DNA of 64,000 nt from Ulota crispa (Eukaryota > Streptophyta > Bryopsida > Orthotrichales > Orthotrichaceae). The stretch covers positions 560,501 to 624,500 of the forward strand of contig OY987245.1 of assembly GCA_963920765.1 (NCBI GenBank), in the 5' to 3' direction. Made by a program: the position numbers and the translations under genes. Positions within the stretch are counted from its first letter, which is position 1. The number at the start of each line of letters is the position of its first letter. Under the pieces are notes generated by a model, which saw nothing but the letters and a program-made list of their open reading frames with translations, was not told the origin of the DNA and searched no databases. Below, in pieces: positions 1 through 13,411 of the stretch.

Positions 1-242
1 TGAACCACCAGTACTGGTGGACCAAGTTAGTGGATTGCTTGTGTTGAGAGAAAGCAAACCACCACCAGATAATAGATAGCCTTCATGAAAAACAACATCA
101 CAACTGGTAAAGAGCCGGTGAGTATCTTGATTATATAGCCAATATCTTTTAATGCCATTAGGGATACCATAGCCAAGAAATATACACTTTATAGTTTTAA
201 CGTCAAGTTTTGTTCATTGATGATCAAGTATATGGGCATAAG

Positions 243-1042
243 GGGAGATGCAAGCTAAGGGTTCCCACTTGTGGCAAAAAAAAATCTTTTTTTGAGTACA
301 AAATGGAGTGTTTTTGTGTTCCGGATGAGAATTTTCCCTCTTCTCAATGAGAGTTCCAAATTCCAAAAGTTGGCCACCTTAATTTATGCCATTCTAAGAC
401 ATTTGAGAAAAGAAAAAAGCTAAAAAAAATGATTTAAGTTAGAGAAATCAATGTCCAAAAGTTTTAGTCATTCAAGAGCACATTGTGTTCCCGATGAGAA
501 TTCTCCCTCTTCTCAATGAGAGTTCCAAATTCCAAAGGTTGGCCACCCTAGTTTATGCCATTCTAAGACACTTAAGTAAAGAAAAAAACTAAAAAAAACA
601 ATTTAACTTGGAGAAATCAATCCCCAAAAAGGTCCAAAAATTGTAGTCATTCAGGAGTACATAAAAGTCCTTTTCTCCTAAATATAATTTACATTCATTA
701 AAAATTTATTTCAAAATGCAATCATCCCAATCTTCCAATAATGATGACAAAAGATTGTGCCCATATTATGAGTACATATCAATCCAAGAGTCCTTTTTAG
801 CAAGGAAAAAGCATTGTGATAGTTTTAGGAGCTATGTTCAAAAGTCCTTTTTTCTTATCACATTAGAGATATATACTTTAGTTTGGTGGAAATTGGATCA
901 TCAACAAGTCTACTTTCTAAATATGAGTCCTTTCTTTCTTAAAGACTTCATTTTTCAATGAAAATAGATCCATTTGCTAAAAAAAACCCTTCATTTTTAC
1001 CCTTGTGACTTACATAGTAGTCACCCTTAGCTTGCATCCTCT
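243..1042. mobile_element. 800-bp TIR DNA element inserted in the copia integrase region
   Basis: The ends are about 20-bp imperfect inverted repeats. The left end begins GGGAGATGCAAGCTAAGGG, and the reverse complement of the right end begins AGAGGATGCAAGCTAAGGG. The 6-bp direct repeat CATAAG flanks both sides (237-242 and 1043-1048). Removing the insert and one copy of CATAAG restores continuity of the integrase frame across the junction, which shows it is a genuine insertion. Inside is a tandem duplication (about 306-480 and 481-660). The only ORF (716-961, 81 codons) resembles nothing I know, so the element is probably non-autonomous. Superfamily undetermined. Confidence 0.8.
306..660. repeat. 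Tandem duplication of about 175 bp inside the TIR element
   Basis: Two diverged copies lie head to tail. Each contains TGAGAGTTCCAAATTCCAAA, then GTTGGCCACC, TTATGCCATTCTAAGACA and an A-rich tail ending near TAGTCATTCA. The copies start at about 306 and 481. Confidence 0.85.
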
Positions 1043-2625
1043 CATAAGCAGGGCAGCCAAAAATATGAAGGTGACTTAAACCAAGTTTGAAACTTGTCTA
1101 GAGCTCATAAGGCATGGTATTTGGTAAAATTGAGCTGTACAAATCAATTTGTAAGTAACAAGCAATGGACATAGCTTCAGCTGAAAAAGTATGTGGTAAA
1201 CTAGCAACACTGAGCATACTGCAAGCTGCTTTTACTAATGTCTAATTTTTGAGTTCAGAAATTCTGTTTTGTGCTAGATTATAAAGAGTGGTAAATTGGC
1301 GTTGATTATGGTTGTCTTCCTTGACATGATGACAACTCAACAAACTCAACGTTGCGTACGGACAAGAGACCCTCCATCTGTTTAAAAAAATCAACTTTAA
1401 AGTTGACTTTTAAATAAAGCATTTTCTATTTCTAATCTTGACATATTAACGTTTCATTTTATTGAAGTATCTCAATTTAATAAACACTTATTAAATTCTA
1501 AATTTTGGGTCATATTTAAAATAGATTTATCTAATTATCTCAACTATTAAAAAGGTCCTTATCAGACAAAAACGTCACTCATACTTGACACTTGTCATGC
1601 GCAACATCAATCATTAGACAGACAACACAACAACCAGAGCCCAAAATATGTCTGACAAGACAACTTGACGTTGAATGCCATGATCAAGACAAAATGTATT
1701 AAAGGCTTTAGACATAAATTTGCCCCCATTATCATATCAAAGAATAAGAATCCTGTGATTGGAAATTTGATTTTCCACAAGTTGTTTGTAAATTTGAAAA
1801 TAATTTAAATTTTCAGATTTCTTAGCTAGAAAATACATTGTTGTAAACTTTAAGAAGTTTTCTATAAAAGTAAGAAAATAAGGAGCACCACCAAGTGATG
1901 GTGTGCGCATAGGTCCACATAAATCTGACTAGATTAATGCAAGAGGCAAAGTAGCTCGCATAGCACCATCAAGTGGGTAAGATAAATTTGTTTGTTTGCC
2001 AAATAAGCAACCTTCACACAATTGTAAGCTTGATTAATCTATGACCAAATTGTGTGATTTCATAAGGTTCAAAAAACAAACATTAATGCGTCCAAGTCTA
2101 TAATGCCATTTGAGAGTATCAATTATAGGCTGTAGTAAAGTCTCTACTGTGCTAGATGAATCAAATGGTTCAATGCCAACACCGAGAGTAAATAGAGTCC
2201 TATCTTTGGGTAGGCAAAATTGATTTTCTACCCTTGATTCTGGTGATCATGATTTAATAATGCATTGTGTTTGAGTAAAGGTTAGAGTAGTATACCCGGT
2301 ATTTGTAATTTGAGATATTGAAATAAGGTTTTTGACTAGGCCTAGAACTAATAATACATCAAGAATCAATAAAGTGTAGTCACTGGGTAGTTTTAAAAGT
2401 ACTAAACCCAAGCCAATGGCATGGTGAAAACTATTATCACCAAGGATAATCAAGGGTGGAGAATCCAACTTTTTATAATCACAAAATAGTGATTTAATTA
2501 AGTGGTGACATGTGTTGGCTTGCACCTAAAGCCTCCATTGCCACAAATAGATAATGAGGTTCTTCACTACAATAATGGTGTATTTGATTCTTAGTGGGTC
2601 CAACTTGATTTTGTTTTGGTTTTTT

Positions 2626-2667
2626 GCAATTGGGTGCTTTGTGACCAGGGATGCCACAATTGTAGCA
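2626..2667 (-). other. CCHC zinc-knuckle remnant of copia gag
   Basis: The minus strand encodes a 14-residue C-X2-C-X4-H-X4-C motif beginning CYNCG and ending APNC, followed by lysine-rich residues. This is the nucleic-acid-binding knuckle of retrotransposon gag. It lies between the gag frame (higher coordinates) and the protease/integrase frame (lower coordinates), as expected. Confidence 0.9.
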
Positions 2668-3874
2668 TATGATAGCTGGTTTAAAAGCTTCCCAATTGAA
2701 TTGAGTAGGATTGTGGTAAAGTACATTTGAACTCTGTATTTTTCATTTGATGATCAAAAGATTGGTTTGTTGTTTTTTGAGTATTGAGCAGATGAATAAG
2801 ATCTAGTATAGAATGGTTTGGTAAACTTGCCCTTAATATAAAAGGCACTAGTTTTAGTTGTTTCATTTTTAGAGTGATTGATTGTATTTTGTTGCAATAT
2901 ATTAGAGAGAAGATTAACAAATGTGAGATCCGATAATCCCCCTTGGGTTGTGACAAACGCACTCCAAGATTTAGGCAAAGCGCCAAGTAGGAGATTAACT
3001 TGTTGGGCATCTAAAAATGTACATCGTGAAATAGCAGCTTCTGGCAATAAAGCTTGCCAAGATTCCAAGACTATAATGACATTGTCATTATCAGACATTG
3101 TCATTTGGCATAATTTTTTGTGTCAGTGTACTTAAAAAGCCTTATTGGACTTTTGATAAGTTTGCTTAATACAATCCCAAACCAACTTTGAAGTTGTTAA
3201 AGGGTATAAAGCAATTAACTAGTTTTCTCTACAATGGAGAAGAATATCTGAGCGTGCTTTGAATCTTTTAATTGCCAAGTTGTAAGACCTGCAACATCAA
3301 AGGAAGCAAGTGAAGCTTTTGTGCCATCTACAACAGACCAAAGGTCCAAAAAAATAAGGAGTATTTCTAATTTAATACTCCAAGATGCGTAATTTGAGGC
3401 AATTAATGGTGGAATATTGTAGGCTCAAGGAGCCAAACTAGAAGAGGCCATGATTGAAATGTATCTTAGCCAAAGATAGCCAGAGACATGCTATAGCTCT
3501 TGAGAAATTGATGAAGGCTAATAAAAAATTTCATTGTTAGTAAAAAATTGGGAGTTTATTTTGCCGAATTGTCTAGCTGCATCAAAGTGAGCTATTGAAT
3601 TCTCATAGCTTGCAAGTGAGTTTGTAATCCCATAATGTGAGGTTTGCTATTTCCAATTGCTACTGCACCATTTGATGCTCTTGATGCTCTTTTGCAATTT
3701 CTGGTTTAGGCAATGTAAAAGGAAGCTAAAAGAACCCATTTATCATACATAGTTTGTTTTCAATTTTAGTGCGCTCCTCTTTGACAACTAGCAAGTCAAA
3801 CACATCTTCACTAGATCACAATTTGACTTGCAATGCCTTAGGAAAGCACATGATGCGATAAGCAATTCATTAAC

Positions 3875-3887
3875 GCTCTGATACTAT
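3875..3887 (-). other. tRNA-iMet-type primer binding site
   Basis: The minus strand reads TAGTATCAGAGC immediately inside the LTR end. It differs by one base from the usual plant copia primer site TGGTATCAGAGC, which pairs with initiator tRNA-Met. Its position next to the LTR fixes the orientation of the element. Confidence 0.8.
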
Positions 3888-4253
3888 GCTGGATAATAAG
3901 AATGTGAGGATCACAAGGAGACAAAAAGGTGAAAGCATATTAATAATAATGTATGAGTACAAAGTCTCCAACCTTATAGAAGGACAAAGACACCTCTTGG
4001 GCTAATCAAGAGATGTGACTCTTTATGACGTAACTACCTAATCTAAGTTACAATTAGACTTAACTAACAAACAAAACATCCTTAGCATTAGCAAAATTCT
4101 GAACCCTTCACAAGGCCCCTAAAACACTCTACTGCTCTACATAACAGAGGTGAACAAAAACAGTTAAAAAAAAATAATTAATTAATTACTACTAAAACCG
4201 CCATAGCACATCATATGACACACTGCAAATGTCAGAAATGGCAAATTCTAACA
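3888..4253 (-). repeat. 5' LTR of the copia element
   Basis: On the minus strand the segment starts TGTTAG at 4253 and ends CAGCA at 3888, directly against the primer binding site. It is about 366 bp, ordinary for copia. The motif GTCAGAAATGGCAA occurs both inside the LTR (about 4231) and just outside it (4254), so the outer boundary could be off by a few bases. The partner LTR is not in this window. Confidence 0.7.
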
Positions 4254-7225
4254 GTCAGAAATGGCAACTTTTTTCTGTATATGCACATCTCTCAAGTGGA
4301 GTTAGGGGCCTTCTGGAGAGCTCAAAATTTTGCTAATGAAGACTTTGGAGCAAAGCTGTGGATAGGTGATTGATTGGAAAAGCTAAAGCTAAAGTGAAGA
4401 CAAAGACAATTGTTGATAAGTCCTACGTATCTTACGTACCTTACTCTTAATTATAATAGAATTGAAATTATCAATTGATGAGAGTTAGGACTTAAATTCC
4501 CTTAAGGTTTTCTATTGTGCATTCCCTTGGGTTGTTTAGAATAACCTATAAACCAAGGTTTGGGAAGAACCAACTGCTAGAGTAAGATTAGCCAATTAAG
4601 ATTGAGATTTGGCCAATTCAAATTCAAGTCTTTAGGCTGTAAAACCAAAGGCAACAAAAATAAGACGGAAACTAACCGAGTCATAAAAAAACATGAAGAA
4701 AATTATTTGCTCTTTTTCAAGAAGGGTTGGAAATTGACCTGAAAACAAATACAAGAAATTGGATATCAAAGGATCTTTGAAGGATATGTTTGGATTTCAG
4801 TTGATAGAATCAAGGATAGCCAATCATCAATGGTAGCATGAGTTCAAGACTTCAAGGCCAACCACTGGAGCCGAGTTGCAAAGGCTCTTGACCTATTCCC
4901 ACCTTTAAACCACTAGATGACTCCATTTTAGCCAGTTCATGATACCATTTGCACATAAGTGCCACCAAATAATCTCTACATCTCTCTCTCTTTTGACAAG
5001 TAGGGTTTCTTTATATTGCAAATGTGAGCTTTGTATTTTAGTAAGACTAAGTCTCTTGTCTTCAACTAGTGAGGAGTTTCTAGGTTCAACTTTTGTCATA
5101 GGCATTTCATTGTTTATTGATTTTTTATATGTATATGTCTTTGTTTTTTTTTGAAATCTTTTTGAGGGTTTTGGCTAATTTAAATTAAATATAGAAGGGA
5201 ATTTAGCTGATTCATATCCCACATGAAAGGAAGATTAGCCACTTGAAATTCAGTACCAAAAGAAATTGGCCGCTTTCCCTAAGTGCAAGAAGGCAAAAAC
5301 TGATCTCAAATAATGTTCAGCCGGACATATTCTTGAGTAACCGGCTTTTAGCCTGAATTTTTGAAATATTTCTTGGACCCCGCTATAAACTACTATAGGA
5401 ATCCCTTATCCCTGAGTTCAAACTTAAACTATAGATTTTATTAATTTTTTTAGAATGTAAAAACCTATCTACAAAAAGGTAGGCATAATAATGAGAATTA
5501 TGATTTTTTTAATTATACAATAGCCTTGCTAGTTTTTCAAGAAAAAATTGACTCTTTTATGAGAGATATTAGAATTGCCAAAGGTTTATGCAAGGGTTTA
5601 TGTAAAGCATCCAATGTTTGTTGTATCTCAAAGTATGAAGTATCCCATGTTCATTGTGTGTCAAAGTATCCAATGTTTGCCGTATTCAGCCGTTGCTTAG
5701 ATGTATAGGCTTAATCAATGCACATATTGAGTTATTGACAACTTGACACGTGGATAATGAACATCAAAAAAGTAGATTGAAAATTGTGGATGAAATTGCC
5801 AAAGGTGGAATGATGGGTGAGAGAACCTTCTCTTCAAATCTTCAATTTAGGGATAGTTTGAGCTTTGAATTTGCAACATTTACATGCAAGTTTAGGGATT
5901 TTCATTGCTTGCTTTCTATTTTCTCTCACTTTTTGGTTGGAAGTAGTTGAAGTTTATATTTGAAGCACTTGAACTTTATGTTTGAGATTGGTTTTTGCTT
6001 GATAGCAACTTCCATTTGGAAGTAGAAATTGCTTGAATGTACTTGGTGTCATCAAGCATTCCATGTTTAACACTACAATAAAAATGTCACTCTTGTTTTG
6101 TACATGAAATTTTGCATGTATATTTTCCAAAAACGAATTTCACTATGATTTGATCAAGTGTATGAAATTTATTTCTTGTCATTGTGTATTTGAAACGAGC
6201 ATAGGGTATACAAAAATATCACAAGAGCCTTTTTTGAATGATGCCTAAGGTTTATGAATATTCCCAATATTTGGAAATTTTATGTAACAATCATACATAA
6301 ATCAATTTTTTTACCTACATAGCCTCCATCTTATAAGGGCTTGAACACATGGTACCCACAAATACCCTAAATAGTACACTCCCCATGAACTTGGAGAGAT
6401 AGTATGGTATTGGTTTATATACAAAAATGAAAAGTAGGCTTTGAATTCTAAAGACATATGTAAGGTTAAATTTTGTGTGGCTATAACCAATTTTCTTAGA
6501 CTATTGTTAAACTTTAAAATTCAAAATTTCAACCATAATCATCCTAAATACTAACAGTTTTAGGATAAAAGTAGTTGTAATGAAATTTTAATTGTAAATC
6601 CTAAAATGAGGTTTGATTTTAAACTGAGCAATAAATTTCAGAAATATTTATGGCTACTTTTGAAATACATGGAATATGCTTTTAGAATTGACATGTTTCA
6701 AATTATAATGTATTAATAGCAAGTTACTTTGAAAATATGTAACATTTAGCTATTTTTATAACAAACTAAAAGACCAAGGAAAATTTTGATGGATGACAAA
6801 TGTATCATTTGAAGACCACGAGTACGTCAAAGTAAAATCCTTTTTAAACAGACTTTAAAAAATGAACTCAATTGTTGTTAAAATCATTTAAATGCTATTT
6901 AATGAACTAAATTGTAAAACACTAGTTTTTAGTATTTAAGGTAACATATCCAAATATACACACATATACAAAGTCAACAATGAAGCTTTCAGTTGAAAAT
7001 GGTTTTATGAACACACAGATTTGTATGCATCTCATAAATATTTGTTTAATTGTATGTGAGCATAAACCGTGAATCCGTGATAGTTTTAGAGCAATCCATC
7101 ATAGTTGTAAGCTAGAAATTTAGATTAAAAAAATCAATCATTCATGTCTTCCTAATTAAATTATAGTGTTGTTTTTGTATTTTATTTTAAAAAAATTAGG
7201 AATCCATTAAGCACACCTAAAAATA
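4254..7225. other. Gene-free AT-rich stretch
   Basis: No ORF here looks like a protein; those at 4905-5154, 5526-5708 and 5750-5950 lack recognisable motifs. There is weak internal repetition near 5580-5690 (several CAATGTTTG/CATGTTCATTG-like words). I see no element termini with target duplications. Confidence 0.6.
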
Positions 7226-7638
7226 GGGAATTGTTAAAGCCACATCTAAAATTGCTAACAACACACCCCAAGGTGTGCTTTGAGCATGAAATGTGAGAAT
7301 TTCATGTTGTTCTTTTTTTTAATTTGGATCCAAAGCTTTATTTCACCTCTATCATTCTAAGACTATATTCAAAAAATTGGAGGTGCTTGAATTTGAAATT
7401 AAAGATATAGGATTCATGAATTTCTTAAAGCATAAATACATCAAGAAAATAGCAATGATGCAATAAAAGTTCAACATAAATTTGCATTTGCTCTTTTTTT
7501 TCCAAGAAGCTAATAATGCCATGATTGAATGAATGATGGACCACTTAAATAAATAAATAAAATAGCATTATATCCTCAAATTACATGCTCATAGGGGTGT
7601 GGTGTTAGCAATTTTAGATGCTGCTTTAGTAATTCCCC
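7226..7638. mobile_element. MITE, family A, copy 1
   Basis: The left end GGGAATTGTTAAAGCCACAT is mirrored by the right end ATGCTGCTTTAGTAATTCCC. The inverted repeat continues inward with TCTAAAATTGCTAACA. A second copy of the family lies at 31251-31660, with a closely similar first 80 bp including GAGCATGAAATGTGAGAATT. No coding capacity. The target duplication is not clear. Confidence 0.7.
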
Positions 7639-7986
7639 AAAAAAGTTATTCTTGGAAATTTTTATTCATATTGCTTATTGTTCCTACTCTTTCCTTATAA
7701 TTTAGTTCAAATGTGTTCCATGTGCATCACAACTAGTAATAGTGAAACAAGTAAGTACAATTTTTTAGAATATTCTACTTCAAAAAACTTCATTAGCAAC
7801 AAACATAACTCAAATATAGTCTTAATCTTTCACTTGAATGAACTTTTTTTGTAAGGATCTTAATTTGATTGTGGCTAGCCAATAGTTATTTTTAAATGTA
7901 AACATATGCCAATTTTGACAAATTTGGGCCATTGCACCCTTCAACAATTTCTAGTGTAATGAAGATAACAAAAAACTTATTGTTCC

Positions 7987-8639
7987 TTAACCCCCTAAAT
8001 GCCCAAGGCCTTTTTGAACTTTTTGGAATTTTCATGAAAATGAACAATCAATCAATCAACCCTTTCATATATTTCATCAAAAAGAATTTAACATTAACTA
8101 TAAAATTTTAAACTAAACAAGTTAGAGATTACATGGAAAAAAAACACAACAATATCACTTATAGTTTGAAAGATTATAATGTTTGAACATGAAGGTGTTA
8201 AAATTGCAAAATTGACAGAAAGTCTTCCAATCCTCTTTTCTCATGTCAAATCTAAAAACTTGGTTACCAAAAACATGAGATTTGAGATCATTACATGCCC
8301 AATTCAAATCAATATAAGGCATTCAAAATTTACTCCTATAATCTTTTTTAATGAATTTCTAATGTGAATTTTTCTCCAAGGTGTAGTGTATTTGAGGATC
8401 ATTTTCAAGGTTTTCCAACACTAGAAAACTCAAGATTGTTAGTGGACACCCTTGTACAAAATCTTGAGTACAAAAATCATCTACATTCATTTTTAAATTC
8501 AAACTTTTGATGTTGAAAATAGACTTCAAAACAAACTTGTATTGAAAAAAGTTTTAAAAATAGTGATATGATAAGTTTTTATTCATCTTCAAAGTTTTGT
8601 AAACACCCAAATTGGGTGCCTTGGGCATTTTGGGATTAA
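7987..8639. mobile_element. TTAA-bounded element a (653 bp)
   Basis: The left end reads TTAACCCCCTAAATGCCCAA and the right end reads TTGGGCATTTTGGGATTAA, an inverted pair with TTAA at each edge. The interior is homologous, in reverse orientation, to 23178-23831; for example TATCACTTATAGTTTGAAAG and GAGATTTGAGATCATTACAT recur there as complements. No credible coding region (the 62-codon ORF at 8179 is not conserved as a protein). TTAA target plus CCC-starting termini is the piggyBac signature; that assignment is inference. Confidence 0.75.
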
Positions 8640-9026
8640 GAAAAATGCGCTAATAAGCAATATAACCAATAATGTAAGATACTTATTTCATAATCAACTC
8701 ATAAATTGTAAAATGTTGATGCACTTATTTTGTTGCATAATGTTTCTAAAAATGCAAGAGCATTCAAATTCATCACTAAGGAATTTTTTGCATATATAAA
8801 AAGAAAAAGTATTGGGTATGTTGTTTTTATCATTTTAAAAAGTATCAAGTATTGATTTGCAAAACGGGAGGCAAAACAAAACAAAAAAATACTTTTGACT
8901 TGGCAGAACGTCTAATTTTTCAAATCATTAGGTGATTTTTTATTTTCCTTTTTTTTCATATGTTTTGTTGAAAAGAGACTATTTTTTATTGTGTCTTGGT
9001 TTTAATTTCTAATTGACAGACGAGTA

Positions 9027-9653
9027 GCTGGGAGGATGTCCACTTGGGGTATCACTTTTTGGACACATTAATTACGTTATTTTTGTTTAAAATCTCTAAA
9101 GTTTGTCTAATTTGTTCATTTTGATCAAGTAAAAAGACCCTAAAATGGGAAAAAATAAATCTTGCGCCTTAATGGAATTAAGATGTATATGTCTAAAGAA
9201 TTTTATTAAAAAAATTAAATTTTTTGGATCCATTCATAGGTGTCAAAAAAAATCTTGAATTTTGGGATTTGCAAGCATTAGAGTGCACAATTTGTTAAAT
9301 TTTTTATAGGCAAAATAAATTATTTTGTACTCTACACAATTAAATGTAGGTCATATTCAAAAATGGTATTAAAATAAATAAAAATTTGATATTCCAAATG
9401 CTTGATTTTGGGGATTCTAGGTAAGTAAGATAGAACTTACTTTTTCAACTAAAAAATCAAATAAAATTACTTAAAAATCTTTGATTGTACTCAAACTTTT
9501 TTTCTTGATACGCTATAAGTGAAAAAAACTAAAACTACATTTGGTAAAGTCTTACTTTATTCTAATTAAAAACTAGATGTGTTTGACACATCAACACATA
9601 GTGAAATTGTAGGAAAGAACTTTTTTGGGTACCCCAAGTGGACCCTCATCCAG
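9027..9653. mobile_element. Possible MITE with GGGGTACCAAGTGGAC-like inverted termini
   Basis: GTCCACTTGGGGTA at about 9038-9051 is mirrored by TACCCCAAGTGGAC at about 9630-9642. The flanking bases are roughly inverted too (GCTGGGAGGAT versus CCTCATCCAGC). The interior is AT-rich with no protein motif. Edges are approximate and no target duplication was found. Confidence 0.45.
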
Positions 9654-10903
9654 CACTTTTCTAAAGAGCACTTTATACTGTATGACTCTATGATTTGTTC
9701 AAGTCAGGTCCTAAACTTCTACTCTGACATAGCAGGATATAGCGAACCTCCACAAACTTTTTGGCTTTAAGAACTAAATTCCGTTGCATTTAAAGTAGCG
9801 TATAATGACAATGAAGATAATGATGTTTTAAATGATGTTGGAAACATAATTTCCTTTTTAGTGATGATAATTAGCATCCACTAACATAACTAGAAGTTCC
9901 GCACTAGATAAACATTTCCAAAATCAAATGCTAACTTCAAATTAATGGTTAATTTATATTCAACGGTTTGGTCATTTAAGTACAATATAAAATTTAATGT
10001 CTAATTTATGATGAAATTATTTTCGTGTGCCACAAAATTAAACAACACTATTATACATTAGCAACATGCTGCATAATACTTGGACAATTGTGCTTTGTCA
10101 ATCAAAATCAATTGTTTATATACATAATTACTAAAATATATGCTACCCCCATGAATTGAAATAAAATAAAATGAAAATTATAAACGATATTAGCATTAAC
10201 ATCTAATTTATACCAAATATAAATGCATAAAAACAAATCAAGCTGAATACTATGATGATTTGATCTTCATAAGTGTAACAACTACCTAGGGTTTTTTATG
10301 TTAGAGAAAATATTCTTAACTTTATGGCAAGCCTCTCATTATATTCTTATTATACTTTGAAAATAAAACATTGTACTGTAGCTAGGAAATGACCCTTGCA
10401 CAAAAACACAATTAAAACATTAATACTTCAATAGCCGTTGTCAAAGGAATCATTGGACCTTTGAGAAGATTCAACTGCCCAACAATATTCAAATCTTCAT
10501 CAAAATAATCAAGCAATCTCAAAACTACATTGATTAAAGTTGATAAACGTTGTTGGTGTGAACCACCTAAAAGCAAGCGAAGCTTTAAAATTCTTAGCAA
10601 GAGAATATAAATTGATTTTGTTTGTTTCATGTTATACATGAGAAAGGAAGCTCGCAACAAACCCTTGACTTTTCAAAAAACTTGGAGTTACAATGAAAAA
10701 AACAGTGTCTCCCAATTGAGAGGGCATAAAAGCCAAAGCTGTTCAAGATCACAAAAATAGATGCTTTCAAGCTCCAAAAATTGTGCCCACCCATGCTTTG
10801 GGTATGGTTTTAACGTTGTGCATGACCATGTAGCAATTTTTGGTTGCACTTGAATCATATACAAGGACAAAAATAAAGTTACACACTTCTTTTTGAAATA
10901 ACC
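9654..10903. other. Gene-free AT-rich stretch
   Basis: There is no protein-like ORF; the ORFs at 10412-10660 and 10688-10870 have no recognisable motif. I see no element ends. Confidence 0.55.
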
Positions 10904-12206
10904 TTAACCCCTGAAGGATCAAGCACATTTTTCCTCAAAAAATGCTCGAAGCTGTCATTTCTAGTGATTTGATCCCAAAAACAATTTTTTCAAAAAAATT
11001 CAAATCTAATCTTTGGGTCTTGTAGTAGACTCATTCAAGAACATGCTATGAAAATTTTGTGAAGTTTGACCGTATGGATTGAGAGATATAACCATCTGAA
11101 GGTAGTGCTTAAAGTTTTTTTTACCCCTGTCCAAAATTTTCAGGTGCGGCTTTGACCACATGTGGTGAACAATTTTTTCACTATAGGTGCTGAAGAGATT
11201 TGTTTAACATGCTCTAAATCATGTTAGGCATATGTCTCCAAGTTTTTGTGATCAACCAAGACATAGAACACACCCTTTGTAATCCTTTGTTGCAAACATG
11301 TGCTTGAAATTCACACTACATTGAGGTTTTTTGCCAACCAAATTTTCTAAAGATGTATCAAAGAAAATGAAAACCCAAGCACTGGATTGGAAAAGTTTAG
11401 CTTCATTGAAAATCTCAAGAAAGAAATTTGGAAATAGAACCAAATCTCTAGTAAGGTAGGCGCACGCATCCCCGTCATGTCCCCATGGGGCATTACCTAA
11501 CATTGTCAAGGACTAACAAATATAAATCAAATGGTTATGAGTAATTAAGTGATAGTTATGGGTGACAAAGTGATGGTTGTGGGTGACTTGCATGACAGTT
11601 TTGAGGACCCATCTCACTATTTAAGAACCAACAAGCCTTGTTTTTAGCATCTCCTACACATGGTTCTTACAATTTCAGTGATTTTGGACTTTGACAAATA
11701 TTTGTGAACAAATGCTTGCAATTGGAACCTCAAAATTGATGCCAATATTTTTGGTTTCCACTTCCTAACTTACAGTATTTTTTTCAAAGTTAGTTAATTG
11801 TTTTACCTACTCCAAAACCCTTATTTCCACACTTATGGGTGCGTCTACCTTAGCTATTGCAATTCAAAGGTTAATGTATTTATCAAATACAATAATATAT
11901 TTATTTAGTACACTATTGCTTTGGATAGATTCCAATGTAGGATCATCCCTTTGTTGATTCCCCTTGGGAGAAGTCAACAAAAAATGTCATGCCCAAGCTG
12001 CCCCTCCAACTAAAATCCATATGTTTATCCTTACAACTTTTGAACCATAAATCACAATTCAATAAAAACTATTCTCTTACATAACTCTTGTAAAACTCTA
12101 CCTTTGAAAAAAAAAATTATAAAATTTGATCATAAATTGTAGTAGCATGACCGTGCCAAAAACCTCATTTGTCCCCACTAGAAACAAATGATCATTTAGG
12201 GGTTAA
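10904..12206. mobile_element. TTAA-bounded element b (about 1.3 kb)
   Basis: The left end is TTAACCCCTGAAGGATCAAG. The right end, reversed, reads TTAACCCCTAAATGATCATT. Just inside the right end is a GGGGACAAATG-type motif shared with the ends at 27709 and 45000. It is longer than most members and may contain other insertions. No credible coding sequence (ORF 11252-11509 lacks motifs). Confidence 0.55.
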
Positions 12207-13411
12207 TGAAAAGTTACGATTCTTGTTGAAGCAATCATGTTCTACTATGAGTAGAGATGGTTGACTACTTTCCAACAACATGTGTCATTTTCAAAGAACT
12301 TTTGAGATTGCTTTTGTTTGGCAAATATGGTATGGAAAGGCTTGGTTTACAGCAATACGTGTTTGTAGGACAGAGTGGAAAAACTCTAATTTTTCACCTG
12401 CCATAAAATGTGAGCATATATATATTTATTTGGGATTTTTGAATTTGATTTCAAGAACCCTTAATTAACCTGTTACCAGGAAGGACGATAAAACTGACAA
12501 CTCCAACATTGGGGCAAAATGCTATTTTGAACCTTGTTAGTAAAAATAAAGCTGAGATTTTCAAGTTTAGTCCCACCAAATAGTATGTGTGGTAAGGTAG
12601 GAGCACCCAATTACGACACTACTGTAGGTTGAGAGCAGATTCCGTAGGTCTATGCCGAATCAATTATTTTTTGAGAAAAAACCAATTAGGTATATGATTT
12701 CATAATTAAACAAGATTAGGTATTTTCAAAAAAAGTTGTCATTGTTTGGCATTCAAATAATTTTTTTAATAGAGTTAAGCCTTTTTCTAAGCATCTTCCG
12801 TTTTCTAAAATTAGCCCTTGGTATTAAATTTGCAGTAGATTGAGCCCTCTTGGAATCAACCTTGACCTTCTATTGTTAGTAAGCTTAATGATTTTTGTAA
12901 TATTTGACATTTCAATTTTTTGATTTGTTTGACATTGGGCACTTTTGGAGAATAATTTATAGAATTATTAGGCAAAATTTTGGGAAATTATTTTATGCCA
13001 AATCTGCTATCAACCTACAATAGTTGTTTTCTGACAGCTATAAAGTTGAGAAAATGCACTAGTTCCTTGACCTGATCTTGACACCCAAGTTAAAGAAAGT
13101 TGTCACTATAATTGGGTACAAAGAACACAATTTGTATAGGTGGCACAAATGCTGAGAATGTGACATGGTCTTTTTGATGGCGCCTTTTCATTTCAATATG
13201 AGCATTTCAAAGAGGGTCTAGTGTTGACAATAGGATAATCTAGGGAGTTATCTTTAACAATTCATAGTTTATTCATATAATCTCAAAAAATTCCAAAAAC
13301 AATTTTGCTTGCATCTATGTCCATTTCCTAACAAGCACATGGTATTACCTTCTCAAAAGACCTTCTAAAGCACTGCATCTAAATTAAGTGTTGGTTTTAG
13401 GTTCTTCTACC

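Larger units (their letters stand above)
1..4253 (-). mobile_element. Decayed Ty1/copia LTR retrotransposon, 5' part (LTR, gag, protease, integrase)
   Basis: Read on the minus strand, this is the 5' half of a copia-type element. An LTR (3888-4253) is followed by a primer binding site and then a gag-like frame from about 3451 downward, including the 2754-3104 stretch. Next come a CCHC knuckle (2626-2667), a decayed protease site (GASQHM near 2505-2535) and the pre-integrase segment with LGDNS and NLISISQ (2247-2525). Integrase follows down to position 1, with FLGYG and DVVFHE in the last 200 bases. Reverse transcriptase would lie outside the window. Stops and frame changes occur throughout, so it is not functional. 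Between about 1365 and 1660 the integrase similarity is interrupted by AT-rich sequence, possibly another insertion. The family assignment rests on motif order and on the tRNA-Met-type primer site. Confidence 0.9.

Noticed and set aside
716-961. 81-codon frame inside the TIR element, as a possible transposase piece
   Set aside because: No catalytic motif or zinc finger; the element is mostly a tandem duplication of AT-rich sequence.
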